Assembly (NCBI RefSeq): GCF_000154725.1
Contig: NZ_DS544873.1
Coordinates: 2,741,397-2,805,396 of the forward strand
Length of the DNA: 64,000 bases
From: Kordia algicida OT-1
Lineage (GTDB): Bacteria > Bacteroidota > Bacteroidia > Flavobacteriales > Flavobacteriaceae
Reading direction: 5' to 3'
Shown here: positions 9,467 to 17,656 of the stretch, piece after piece
How positions within the stretch are numbered: the stretch's first letter is position 1
How the letters are laid out: each line of letters begins with the position of its first letter
The notes under the pieces: generated by a model
What the model was told of the DNA's origin: nothing
Seen by the model: only the letters and a program-made list of their open reading frames with translations
Databases searched by the model: none
Made by a program: the position numbers and the translations under genes

Positions 9467-10021
9467 TTATTCGTTGTCTATTTGAAAAAATAAGGTTGCT
9501 TTTGAGCGCATTTTTATATTTCCGATACTGTTTTCATCAAGTGGAATTCCTGACGGACTTGGAAACATGCTCAACACCAATTCCATTCGTACCGTATTTT
9601 TTAATTGTTCTAACAAATCATCTTCAAAAACTTCGGTATGTGTGGTTACGACTTCATTATTTCCATCTGGCATAATATTTACTGCGAAAGCATAGGTAAT
9701 TTGATCGTTGGCATCGTACATGATAATGTCTGCCCGAAAATTTCGGTCAATCGAATTGGTTACTTCAAAAAAGAATTCGGCTTTGATTAAGTTGTCACGA
9801 AGAAATTCATCATTAAAAACATCCAATTCCAATTCGTCACCAACCACCACAATAGCAGTTCCTGTAGGTTCTGAAAACTCAGACGCTGGAAAGTCAAAAA
9901 AGATCAAACTCGATTCGACTATTGGAGAAATCGAAATGTTTTCTGCCTGTTCAAAATCGACATCTTCTACACAAGCTGCGACAAGAAATAATAGCAATAA
10001 AGGAGCAATTTTTTTTAACAT
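9467..10021 (-). CDS. Lipoprotein of unknown function paired with the barrel gene
   Basis: 184 residues with a clear lipobox VAAC (Cys 17) followed by acidic residues. The rest is beta-rich, with no cysteines and no recognised motif. It precedes the barrel gene by 14 bp on the same strand, so they likely form a two-gene operon whose products meet at the outer membrane. A lipoprotein/barrel partnership is inferred from this linkage only. Confidence 0.65.
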   Translation of the reverse strand: MLKKIAPLLLLFLVAACVEDVDFEQAENISISPIVESSLIFFDFPASEFSEPTGTAIVVVGDELELDVFNDEFLRDNLIKAEFFFEVTNSIDRNFRADIIMYDANDQITYAFAVNIMPDGNNEVVTTHTEVFEDDLLEQLKNTVRMELVLSMFPSPSGIPLDENSIGNIKMRSKATLFFQIDNE

Positions 10022-10129
10022 CAGGGAATTTTAGAGTTCGTTTGTAAGCCAATGACAATATTTCTGAAAAGAATATGACTTTTTTTAATAACAACTGTAC
10101 CCTAAAAAAACGACACTTTTTTTGTTTTA

Positions 10130-10813
10130 TTACAGTAATTCTTCAATTTCAGACAAGTGACGAACAATTGGACACAGCGAATGTTCGTGTTTTTTTTCTA
10201 AATCTACATGAATTGCATTGATCTGCAAAGCCAATGCACCTTTAATATCTGCTTCCAAACTGTCACCAATCATCAGTGAATTTTCGGGTGCAACATTTGC
10301 CAATTGCAACGCATGATTAAATATTTTAGGGTTTGGCTTTTTTACGTGTACACTTTCAGAATCAATGATATGTTCAAAATAATCAAAAATACCAGATGCT
10401 TTTATTTTTCGTCGTTGCACATCACGAAAACCATTGGTAATAATATGAAGTTTGTATTTTCCATGTAAATTATCAAGCAATTCTATTGTATGGTCAAAAA
10501 GGTGATTGAAACTTGATAAATGTGTGATATATTCTTTTGCTAAATGATTGATTAAATCGTCTGAAGCGTCAACTTCTAAAAGCTTAAAAGTTTTTGACAA
10601 GCGCTGATAACGCAGTTCTTCTTTTGTTATTTTTTCTTCACGAAACAAACGCCAAAATTCTAAATTGATAGGCACATATACTTCCAAGAAACGATCAAAA
10701 TTGACAGCAACCTTGTTTTCTGTTAGAATTTTTTTGAATGTTAAAGCGGAGTTTTTTTCAAAATCCCAAAGTGTGTGATCTAAATCAAAGAAAATATCAG
10801 TGATGTGCTGCAT
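10130..10813 (-). CDS. yjjG: HAD-family nucleotidase, YjjG type
   Basis: 227 residues from the ATG at 10813; an upstream in-frame start at 10855 would lie inside the preceding gene and before the conserved start HITDIFFDLDHTLWDF. The HAD nucleophile and acid are Asp10 and Asp12 (DLDHT); motif II is IITNGF, motif III the Lys in HVKKPNPKIF, and motif IV is MIGDSLEADI. YjjG-type enzymes dephosphorylate non-canonical pyrimidine nucleotides such as 5-halogenated dUMP. The ATG overlaps the stop of the deacetylase-like gene (TAATG), indicating translational coupling. Confidence 0.85.
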   Translation of the reverse strand: MQHITDIFFDLDHTLWDFEKNSALTFKKILTENKVAVNFDRFLEVYVPINLEFWRLFREEKITKEELRYQRLSKTFKLLEVDASDDLINHLAKEYITHLSSFNHLFDHTIELLDNLHGKYKLHIITNGFRDVQRRKIKASGIFDYFEHIIDSESVHVKKPNPKIFNHALQLANVAPENSLMIGDSLEADIKGALALQINAIHVDLEKKHEHSLCPIVRHLSEIEELL

Positions 10814-12093
10814 TATGATATGTTTTTTAACAAATTGATATACAATTTTTTCCAAGCAATATTTTGCTCAGAAAGCACAACATTGTGAAATACTGCTGCA
10901 AAAGTACCATTTACTTTTTGGACTTCTGTTGCCATTTTCATAATTTCATCAGTAAAAATTTCTGCGTCTACTTCTCCTGTAAATTGCATGCAAAACGGAT
11001 GTACTTGCAAAGGTGTTTGAATTTCCATTCCGATATCATAAAAATAAAATGGACTGCACGTTCCTGCTCGAAATCCGATGGTATCGCGATATCCCATAGA
11101 ATAATCTTCTGTGAATTCTAAATCGATTAAATTTCTGTAAAATTGTGGCATATTGAGCATGTTGTAATGCTGTCGCACACGCTTTACAGGTTTGTTAATG
11201 CTTGTTGTTAGCCGCTTCTTCTCCATTTTGAGTTTTTTGATATCTGCAGAAGAATCATAGGAAGCTAACAATCCGACTTTACTGTAATCAGACACATTTT
11301 TTATCAGTCGGATGAACACATTTTTATAGACTGAAATATTGTGATCGTAGGTTGAATAATCGCCAATTTGAAAAAAGTAGAAAGCCTTTGTTTTGTATTC
11401 TTTGTGTAGTTTGATAAATGCTTCAAAGTTGTCGTATGGATCTTCTTTCATGCCTATCAATACTGCTAAACGGTCTATGAAACGAGAAAATCGTAAGCGT
11501 ACAATATCAGTTGCAAATCCACCAAGTGTTCTAATCATCCCACGTTTTTTATACGCAAAAGCTACGGGAATATTGACAATGGGCTTGTAAGTAAATGTGC
11601 GTTTTTCTGCAACGATGTTTGGAAATTTCTCTTGAAAGATTTTTAAAAACTTTTGACACCAAATATCAACTACAGGAATCGTCAGAAAGTTATTTTTAAA
11701 CGCTAAACTTTCTTGTGCAGTATAACGTCCGTGTTCGTCTTTTACATACGGTAAATATTCTTCGTAACGACTTAACATATAGAAACTTGCTGCAAAAATA
11801 TCATACGGAACGGTACTTTTTTCGCTTGCGGGAAAGAAGCAAGGTATTTCATCCCATTGTTGAATAGTAAGCTCTACTTCGCCAATTCCTTGTTCAAAAA
11901 GTAAATCTTGACAACGCACAAAAAATTCATCTCCAAGCGGTTGTTTTACGTATGACATTTTTACTTCATTGTGTGCAATAAAGGTTTCGATTTTTGTTGT
12001 AAAATCAACAGGAATCCCCAATATTCTTGTCATGAGGTGTTTGAATGTATACCGTAGTCTTGGCGTAATTTTTTGTGTGTATACTAACAGCAT
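10813..12093 (-). CDS. Polysaccharide-deacetylase-like protein (DUF7033 type), apparently without metal ligands
   Basis: 426 residues. An N-terminal domain of the DUF7033 kind (about 1-165, with the ASFYMLSRYEEYLPYVKDEH block) precedes a NodB-like region. The late block with RQHYNMLNMPQFYRNL, DYSMGYRDTIGFRAGTCSPF and PLQVHPF is characteristic of the Bacteroidota deacetylase family. From memory, relatives carry an Asp-x-Asp before the first strand (DIDNA) and a His-Pro-Ser further on. Here these positions read NIPVA (around IVNIPVAFAYK) and LLASY, so the metal-binding Asp and His appear lost. It may be a non-catalytic homologue. No signal peptide is present. It overlaps yjjG by one base and abuts radC (0-bp gap). 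Confidence 0.7.
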   Translation of the reverse strand: MLLVYTQKITPRLRYTFKHLMTRILGIPVDFTTKIETFIAHNEVKMSYVKQPLGDEFFVRCQDLLFEQGIGEVELTIQQWDEIPCFFPASEKSTVPYDIFAASFYMLSRYEEYLPYVKDEHGRYTAQESLAFKNNFLTIPVVDIWCQKFLKIFQEKFPNIVAEKRTFTYKPIVNIPVAFAYKKRGMIRTLGGFATDIVRLRFSRFIDRLAVLIGMKEDPYDNFEAFIKLHKEYKTKAFYFFQIGDYSTYDHNISVYKNVFIRLIKNVSDYSKVGLLASYDSSADIKKLKMEKKRLTTSINKPVKRVRQHYNMLNMPQFYRNLIDLEFTEDYSMGYRDTIGFRAGTCSPFYFYDIGMEIQTPLQVHPFCMQFTGEVDAEIFTDEIMKMATEVQKVNGTFAAVFHNVVLSEQNIAWKKLYINLLKNIS

Positions 12094-12789
12094 TTAGAGT
12101 AAGTTTTCATCAGCGAAACTAAAATACTCTTTTTCTGTGATAATTAAATGATCTAATACTTTTATATCGATATTTTCTGCACCTAACTTTAATTTCTTGG
12201 TAATTGCTTTGTCGGCTGCACTTGCTTTTAAAGTTCCCGACGGATGATTGTGTGCTAAAATAATCGCAACGGCACCAACTTCTAAAGCCGTTTTTAAGAC
12301 CAATCGAATATCAACCAATGTTCCTGTAATGCCACCTTTACTCAGTCGTGTTTTTTTCAACACTTTGTTGGAATTGTTGAGGTAAATGATCCAGAATTCT
12401 TCATGTGGCAATTCGCCAATAATGGGATGCATGATTTCAAAAACCATCCGACTTGAGGTAATTTTTTTGAGTTCTTTTTTGGTTTCTATTTGTCTGCGTT
12501 TGCCCAATTCTAACGCAGCGATAATGGTAATTGCTTTGACCAATCCGATGCCGTTGAATTTTTTGAGTTGATCGGATGAGAGCTTTCCGAGTTCGTTCAA
12601 ATTTCCACCAACCGAAGCCAAAATACGCTTGGAAAGTGATACCGCGCTTTCGTTTTTGTTTCCCAGTCTAATTAAAATAGCGAGCAATTCGGCATTGCTC
12701 AACGCTGTTTTTCCTTTGTCTGCCAATTTTTCTCGTGGTCGGTCGTCCTTAGACCAATATTTTATAGATTGTAGATTGTTATCTTCCAT
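12094..12789 (-). CDS. radC: RadC-family JAB1/MPN-domain protein
   Basis: 231 residues, full length. Two helix-hairpin-helix-like segments in the N-terminal third (LSKRILASVGGNLNELGKLS, LKKFNGIGLVKAITI) precede an MPN/JAMM metalloprotease-like fold with Glu130 or 131, His180, His182 and Asp193 in LAHNHPSGTLKASAAD, the canonical zinc-binding set. Despite the name, a role in DNA repair is unproven for the family. Its stop touches the start of the deacetylase-like gene, so the three genes radC, deacetylase-like and yjjG form a compact minus-strand unit. Confidence 0.9.
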   Translation of the reverse strand: MEDNNLQSIKYWSKDDRPREKLADKGKTALSNAELLAILIRLGNKNESAVSLSKRILASVGGNLNELGKLSSDQLKKFNGIGLVKAITIIAALELGKRRQIETKKELKKITSSRMVFEIMHPIIGELPHEEFWIIYLNNSNKVLKKTRLSKGGITGTLVDIRLVLKTALEVGAVAIILAHNHPSGTLKASAADKAITKKLKLGAENIDIKVLDHLIITEKEYFSFADENLL

Positions 12790-12970
12790 TTTTACTTTCT
12801 ATTTTTATAAAACTACCCGTTTTTTTGAGTAGAATCGTAAAATGAGTTAATAAGCGTTGTAAAAAATGTGTAAGCGTTATTTTTTGAGAATTATTTTTAG
12901 AAGTAATTCGATTGCAGTACCTTTAATTCATACTTAATTTTTGTATTTACACCAACAAAAAACACCTAAA

Positions 12971-13426
12971 ATGAAATCGTTATTTGATCCAAATGTTCAT
13001 TCTGAAATTCAATCACGAATAGAAAGCCTAACTCCAGATACAACAGCTTCTTGGGGAAAAATGTCTGTAGGACAAATGTGTACACATTGCCAAAAACCGT
13101 TAGAACTGTCTATGGGAAAAATTGGTTTGAGCGGAAAGAAACCTGGTTTTATGAAACGCATGGTTTTTAAATTGTACAAACCTTTGATGTATAATGACAA
13201 GCCTTGGAGTAAAAACTTACCAACAGTACGCGATTTTGTAGTTGCTGATGAAAAAGATGTTGCTGCAGAAAAAGCAAAATTATCCGCATTGGTTACTGAG
13301 TTTCATCAACAGAAAGACACGACGCAATGGCCAGCACATCCGATGTTTGGAAAATTTACACATGAACAATGGGGAAAAATGCAGTATAAACATTTAGACC
13401 ATCATTTAACACAGTTTGGCGTGTAA
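12971..13426 (+). CDS. DUF1569-family protein (DinB-like four-helix fold)
   Basis: 151 residues from the ATG at 12971 (MKSLFDPNVHSEI); an in-frame start at 12941 would add ten residues rich in Gln and Lys, which relatives are not expected to share. The block WGKMSVGQMCTHCQKPLELSMGK and the C-terminal HPMFGKFTHEQWGKMQYKHLDHHLTQF carry several His residues in the spacing of DinB/DUF1569 proteins, which often bind a divalent metal. Substrate is unknown. The next gene starts 2 bp after the stop, so the two are co-expressed. Confidence 0.75.
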   Translation: MKSLFDPNVHSEIQSRIESLTPDTTASWGKMSVGQMCTHCQKPLELSMGKIGLSGKKPGFMKRMVFKLYKPLMYNDKPWSKNLPTVRDFVVADEKDVAAEKAKLSALVTEFHQQKDTTQWPAHPMFGKFTHEQWGKMQYKHLDHHLTQFGV

Positions 13427-13428
13427 TT

Positions 13429-14040
13429 ATGAACTATCCACCAAAACATCATCAGGAAACTGATTTTAAAAATATTGTCGATACGATTCAACAATATCCG
13501 CTAGCAACTTTGATTTCGGCGAAAGACAGCAAAATTTTTACCACACACGTTCCTTTGATGTATGATGCTTCCGACGGAGAGTTTGGTTCGTTGATTGGTC
13601 ATATAGATAAATATAATCCGCATATAGCATTGCTTCAAGAGAACATTCCCGCGCAAGCGATATTTCACGGACCTGATTGCTATATTTCTCCAAATGTGTA
13701 TAGCACCACACAATTGCCAACATGGAATTATGTAAAAGTGCATATTTCGGCGAAAGCCACACGAATTTCTGATAATGACGCTATTGTTCGTTCTATTGCA
13801 AAGATGACTTCTTTTTTAGAGACTTCGGCAAATCCATACGTGTTGGATCAACAAAATCCGAGAGTTCAAACTTTAGTCGATTATATTGTTGGTTTTAAGC
13901 TAGAAATTACGGCTTGGGAAGGAAAATTTAAGCTATCACAAGATAAATTACCAAAAGATCGAAATCTTGCCAAAGAAGCTTTGATACAAAAAAGCCGCAA
14001 TGATATTACGGCTTTTCTTGACGGTATTTTAAAAAAATAA
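13429..14040 (+). CDS. paiB: PaiB-family FMN-binding protein (putative negative regulator)
   Basis: 203 residues. The pyridoxamine-oxidase-like split barrel is seen as YPLATLISAKDSKIFTTHVPL, followed by the PaiB blocks IGHIDKYNPH, IFHGPDCYISPNVYSTTQLPTWNYVKVHI (three parts) and the C-terminal VGFKLEITAWEGKFKLSQDK. PaiB was described in Bacillus as a repressor of sporulation and protease genes; in Bacteroidota the role is unknown, and an FMN-dependent reductase or stress function is possible. It follows the DUF1569 gene by 2 bp. A terminator-like hairpin lies inside its last 17 codons. Confidence 0.88.
   Translation: MNYPPKHHQETDFKNIVDTIQQYPLATLISAKDSKIFTTHVPLMYDASDGEFGSLIGHIDKYNPHIALLQENIPAQAIFHGPDCYISPNVYSTTQLPTWNYVKVHISAKATRISDNDAIVRSIAKMTSFLETSANPYVLDQQNPRVQTLVDYIVGFKLEITAWEGKFKLSQDKLPKDRNLAKEALIQKSRNDITAFLDGILKK
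13990..14016. terminator. Terminator-like hairpin inside the 3' end of paiB
   Basis: AAAAGCCG (13990-13997) and CGGCTTTT (14009-14016) form an 8-bp perfect stem with an 11-nt loop. On the plus strand the T-run follows, 24 nt before the stop codon. If it worked as a terminator the mRNA would lack the stop, so it may be accidental or serve an antisense transcript. Confidence 0.3.
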
Positions 14041-14129
14041 CACTCCATGTAAATACAAAACGCCTTGTGTTTTATGGCACAAACACATGCATTTTACCCT
14101 AGTATTTATATGTACTAAACTAAAAATTG

Positions 14130-14792
14130 TTATTGAATGTCATACGAAACTAAGCGACGTTCCATTCTGTGTAATGCTTCGCTAGCAAAAGAAATTGTAG
14201 AAAAAACTTCTCCAATTCCTTCTTGATAATAGATATTGTTTTCTCCTACAGAACGTTCATTGTTCCCTAAGCTTCGAAGGTAAAAGTCCATATGAAAACA
14301 ATCATACGTTCCCGATGGAGTATCAACCATTTCACTTTCTTCGGAAAGTTGCATAAAGTAACGGAAATTTTGATCTTCTCGTTGCAAGAATTCTTGTGTA
14401 TCACCTTCAACGGCAAATTTTACTTTTCCAAATTGATTGACAAGATATCCTAACGAATCACGGTAATATTGAAAGTGTTCTCCATCGCTATAACACATTG
14501 GATAGTTTTGATCGTTTCCAGAAGTCCGAATTCGGAATTTATAAAATGTGTTTCCTCCTATTTCTTCCGTTCCCACAATTTTTACAGAATCAATGACAGT
14601 AGTTGCTGCCATAGAATTGGTTCCATTAAATAAGTCTGCCATAGGGTTTTCCCTATTCAAATAGTCATAAACCCAAGAGTTCCCTACTTTTAAAGCATAA
14701 AAACTTTCTTCTGGTTCAGGAGTTGTGTCGTCATCATTGGAACAGGAAATAATTGATAGCGCAAGAAACGCTAGTAAAAAGTAATTTTTCAT
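14130..14792 (-). CDS. Lipoprotein of unknown function
   Basis: 220 residues with lipobox ISC (Cys 17) followed by SNDDDTTPEPEES, an acidic stretch typical of surface-exposed lipoproteins in this phylum. The body is beta-rich, with YALKVGNSWVYDYLNRENP near the start of the mature protein, a motif often seen in flavobacterial lipoproteins of unknown function. No catalytic residues are recognised. It stands alone between convergent paiB and the mpl gene, with 99 bp to the mpl stop. Confidence 0.6.
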   Translation of the reverse strand: MKNYFLLAFLALSIISCSNDDDTTPEPEESFYALKVGNSWVYDYLNRENPMADLFNGTNSMAATTVIDSVKIVGTEEIGGNTFYKFRIRTSGNDQNYPMCYSDGEHFQYYRDSLGYLVNQFGKVKFAVEGDTQEFLQREDQNFRYFMQLSEESEMVDTPSGTYDCFHMDFYLRSLGNNERSVGENNIYYQEGIGEVFSTISFASEALHRMERRLVSYDIQ

Positions 14793-14891
14793 AATTAATC
14801 GATTTATTAAATTGGTAAAAAAAGTAATTATGAAGTATACGTGTTGGTTTTAGTTGGTTCGGTCTGTTTTGTAAACGCAGCTTTTTTTATT

Positions 14892-16247
14892 TTAGTATAT
14901 GTGTTGTTTAAATGCGGAAAAATCCAATCCACCATAATTCCCAGAACTCATTAATAATAAGGCAGTTTCTGCTAAGTTTTGACTGAATAAAAATTCTTTA
15001 AATTTTGAAGGATCTGTGTAAATAATCAAATCATCACGCTCAAAAGCATCAGCAATTTGTGCTTCTGTAACTGCATCAAGTTGTTTAATTTTTACAGCAT
15101 GTGGCGAATAGAAAACGACTGCTTTGTCTGCCGCATCCAATGCACCTTTGTATTCTTTTAAAAATTCGGCATTCAAACTGCTATACGTGTGCAATTCTAA
15201 ACAGGCAAAAACCGTTCTGTCTTGGTATTGTTCTTTTACGGCATTGGTTGTTGCTTTTACTTTACTTGGCGAATGTGCAAAATCTTTAAACACTACCGTG
15301 GAATTTTTCTCGGCAATTTTTTCCAAACGTTTGCTAGCTCCTTTAAAAGTAGAAATGGCTTCGTAAAAATCTTCTTCATCCACGCCAATGTGTTGACAAA
15401 TCCATTTTGCTCCTGCAAGATTGTTCAAGTTATGCTTACCGAATACTTCTATTGGCATATAACCATCAGGCGTAAGCAATAACGTTTGCCCATTTTCAAT
15501 AATATATTCAGGTGTTTTGTAGCTTAATTTACGAATCGGATTTTCGGAAGCTTCAACGACTCTTACGACTTCTGCATCTTCTTCGTTATAATTAATGCTT
15601 CCGCCTTTGGTGATCGAATCTACAAAGATTTGAAACTGTTCTACATAGTTTTCATAGGTTGGAAACACGTTGATATGATCCCACGCAATGCCACTAAGCA
15701 AGGCAATGTTTGGTTTGTACAGATGAAATTTTGGTCTGCGATCTATCGGAGAAGATAAATATTCGTCACCTTCAAGAATGATAAAATCATTTTCTTCCGT
15801 AAGATGCACCATGGTATCAAAACCTTCCAATTGCGCGCCAACCATATAATCTACAGCGATATCGTGGTAATTTAACACATGTAAAATCATCGATGTAATT
15901 GTGGTTTTTCCGTGACTTCCTCCAATTACGACACGCGTTTTGTATTTTGATTGTTCGTATAAAAATTCTGGATACGAATAGATAGTTATGCCCAATTCTT
16001 GTGCTTTCAACAACTCTGGATTATCAGGTTTTGCGTGCATTCCGAGAATAATGGCATCTAAATCGTCAGTGATTTTTTCAGGAAACCAACCAAATGTTTC
16101 TGGCAGTAAGCCTTTCGCTTCCAAACGTCCTTTTGAAGGTTCAAAAATCACGTCGTCACTTCCTGTAATTTGATATCCTTTGGCGTGCAAAGCGAGTGCT
16201 AAATTGTGCATTGCGCTTCCGCCAATTGCTATAAAATGTATTCGCAT
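14892..16247 (-). CDS. mpl: UDP-N-acetylmuramate:L-Ala-gamma-D-Glu-meso-DAP ligase (Mpl)
   Basis: 451 residues from the ATG at 16247 (MRIHFIAIGG); a longer in-frame start at 16337 adds 30 residues with no homology expected. The Mur ligase fold is clear: Rossmann-like start IGGSAMHNLALALHAKGY, ATP loop IGGSHGKTTITS at 108-119, and the central LEGDEYLSSPIDRRPKFHLY. The Mpl type is indicated by the AMHNLA start and by DEYL after the P-loop region, which differ from MurC. It recycles the murein tripeptide onto UDP-MurNAc. It lies away from the dcw cluster, as usual. Confidence 0.9.
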   Translation of the reverse strand: MRIHFIAIGGSAMHNLALALHAKGYQITGSDDVIFEPSKGRLEAKGLLPETFGWFPEKITDDLDAIILGMHAKPDNPELLKAQELGITIYSYPEFLYEQSKYKTRVVIGGSHGKTTITSMILHVLNYHDIAVDYMVGAQLEGFDTMVHLTEENDFIILEGDEYLSSPIDRRPKFHLYKPNIALLSGIAWDHINVFPTYENYVEQFQIFVDSITKGGSINYNEEDAEVVRVVEASENPIRKLSYKTPEYIIENGQTLLLTPDGYMPIEVFGKHNLNNLAGAKWICQHIGVDEEDFYEAISTFKGASKRLEKIAEKNSTVVFKDFAHSPSKVKATTNAVKEQYQDRTVFACLELHTYSSLNAEFLKEYKGALDAADKAVVFYSPHAVKIKQLDAVTEAQIADAFERDDLIIYTDPSKFKEFLFSQNLAETALLLMSSGNYGGLDFSAFKQHIY

Positions 16248-16412
16248 GTTTTGTAGAATTCTAAAGTGTAAAGATAAAAGTAGTTTTGGACTTTTGGGAA
16301 TTTTATTTTTGAAGTTTCTCTTTTGAAGCATTTCCAAAAACCCTTAAATGTAGTATATTTCTATCTGAAACTATAGAATCCTAACACATCGCATACGCAC
16401 AAATTAACAACC

Positions 16413-17630
16413 ATGAAAAAATACCTCTACATTATACTAATTATTAGCATTACTGCTTGTGCTACAAAACAAATTGCTTCCAAAGCTATCGTTCCAAAAG
16501 TAAAAAGAAGCTACAGTGAAATTATGGTTCACGGAATTGATAGATGTATATCATACGGCGCAAGAACAAAGGGAACTTTCGGTTTTGTGAACGATAAAGG
16601 AGAACGTTTGTTTGACACCACTTTTAATAATTGCACCAACTTTTTTGGTAACTATGCAAATGTATATAAAGATGGCGCTTTTGGCTATGTAAATAGACAA
16701 GGAAAAACGAGGTTTTTCCCAGAATATGACAAAGTTTATTGGTATACAGACAGCATTGGTTATGCTGCAAAAAACGGAAAAGCTGCTTTGATTAATAGAC
16801 AAGGAAAGCTAAAAACAGCCATGATTTACGATGATTTAAAGTTTTCTGATGAGGGCTATTTTACCGTAAAGCAAAACGGAAAATGGTTTGTGATAGATAA
16901 TAATGGAACTAAAATTTTTAATGATACGCTAAATATCAAAGCTACGTTTGTCTACGATGGAAACATCATTTATCAAGATACGATCAATGGAGAAATAAAG
17001 CAAGGACTCATCAGTACAAAAGGAGAAATTATTGTAAAAGCAAAATATGATCTTGTAGGCGGTTATTTTTCTAATGGAATAATGCATGTTCAAAATAACA
17101 ATAAAACTGGTTATGTAAATCGTAAAGGAGAAATTGTAATTCCTATTGAATATGGTAAAAACAGCTTTGATTTTGATGGTGAGCTAATTCCTGTAAGGAA
17201 AAACAAAAAATGGGGATTTATAAACTTAAAAAATGAGGTCGTGATCGATTTTCTATATGATAAAACAGGTGGTTTTTCAGAAGGCTTGGCAATGGTCACA
17301 CAAAAAGGAAAAACAGGATACATCGATAGATCTGGAGAAATTGTAATTCCTATTAAATTAAAATCGACATGGAGAGGCAATTTTCATGAAGGTCTTGCGG
17401 TTTTTAAGGCTGAAAATGGCAAATATGGTTTTATTGACACTTCTGGAAAGGTAAAAATAGCACCAATTTATGATTCTGCAATTCCATTTAGAAACGGACT
17501 TTCACACATACAATTGAACAAAAAAGGTGGCGTTATCAACACTAAAGGAGAACTCGTTGTTCCCGCTGATTATTATGATGTATGGCAATTTCAACAAGGA
17601 ATCGCACGGTATTTTATAAAAGAAAATTAA
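16413..17630 (+). CDS. WG-repeat lipoprotein
   Basis: 405 residues with lipobox ITAC (Cys 16). The rest consists of about ten to eleven tandem WG-type beta repeats of roughly 35 residues: for example GKWFVIDNNGTKIF, GYVNRKGEIVIPIEY, KKWGFINLKNEVVIDFLYD, GYIDRSGEIVIPIK and YGFIDTSGKVKIAPIYD. WG repeats are surface-exposed beta structures, probably for binding. The glycosidase gene starts 26 bp after the stop and is likely co-transcribed. What it binds is unknown. Confidence 0.85.
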   Translation: MKKYLYIILIISITACATKQIASKAIVPKVKRSYSEIMVHGIDRCISYGARTKGTFGFVNDKGERLFDTTFNNCTNFFGNYANVYKDGAFGYVNRQGKTRFFPEYDKVYWYTDSIGYAAKNGKAALINRQGKLKTAMIYDDLKFSDEGYFTVKQNGKWFVIDNNGTKIFNDTLNIKATFVYDGNIIYQDTINGEIKQGLISTKGEIIVKAKYDLVGGYFSNGIMHVQNNNKTGYVNRKGEIVIPIEYGKNSFDFDGELIPVRKNKKWGFINLKNEVVIDFLYDKTGGFSEGLAMVTQKGKTGYIDRSGEIVIPIKLKSTWRGNFHEGLAVFKAENGKYGFIDTSGKVKIAPIYDSAIPFRNGLSHIQLNKKGGVINTKGELVVPADYYDVWQFQQGIARYFIKEN

Positions 17631-17656
17631 GAACAAATTTAGTAGCTTCTCAAAAT

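Noticed and set aside
9708-10034. 108-codon plus-strand ORF opposite the lipoprotein gene at 9467-10021
   Set aside because: The minus-strand frame has a clear lipobox and operon spacing to the barrel gene; this one has Ser/Lys-rich shadow composition.
15101-15482. Overlapping plus-strand ORFs opposite mpl
   Set aside because: All are inside the strongly supported mpl gene; no start context or family pattern.
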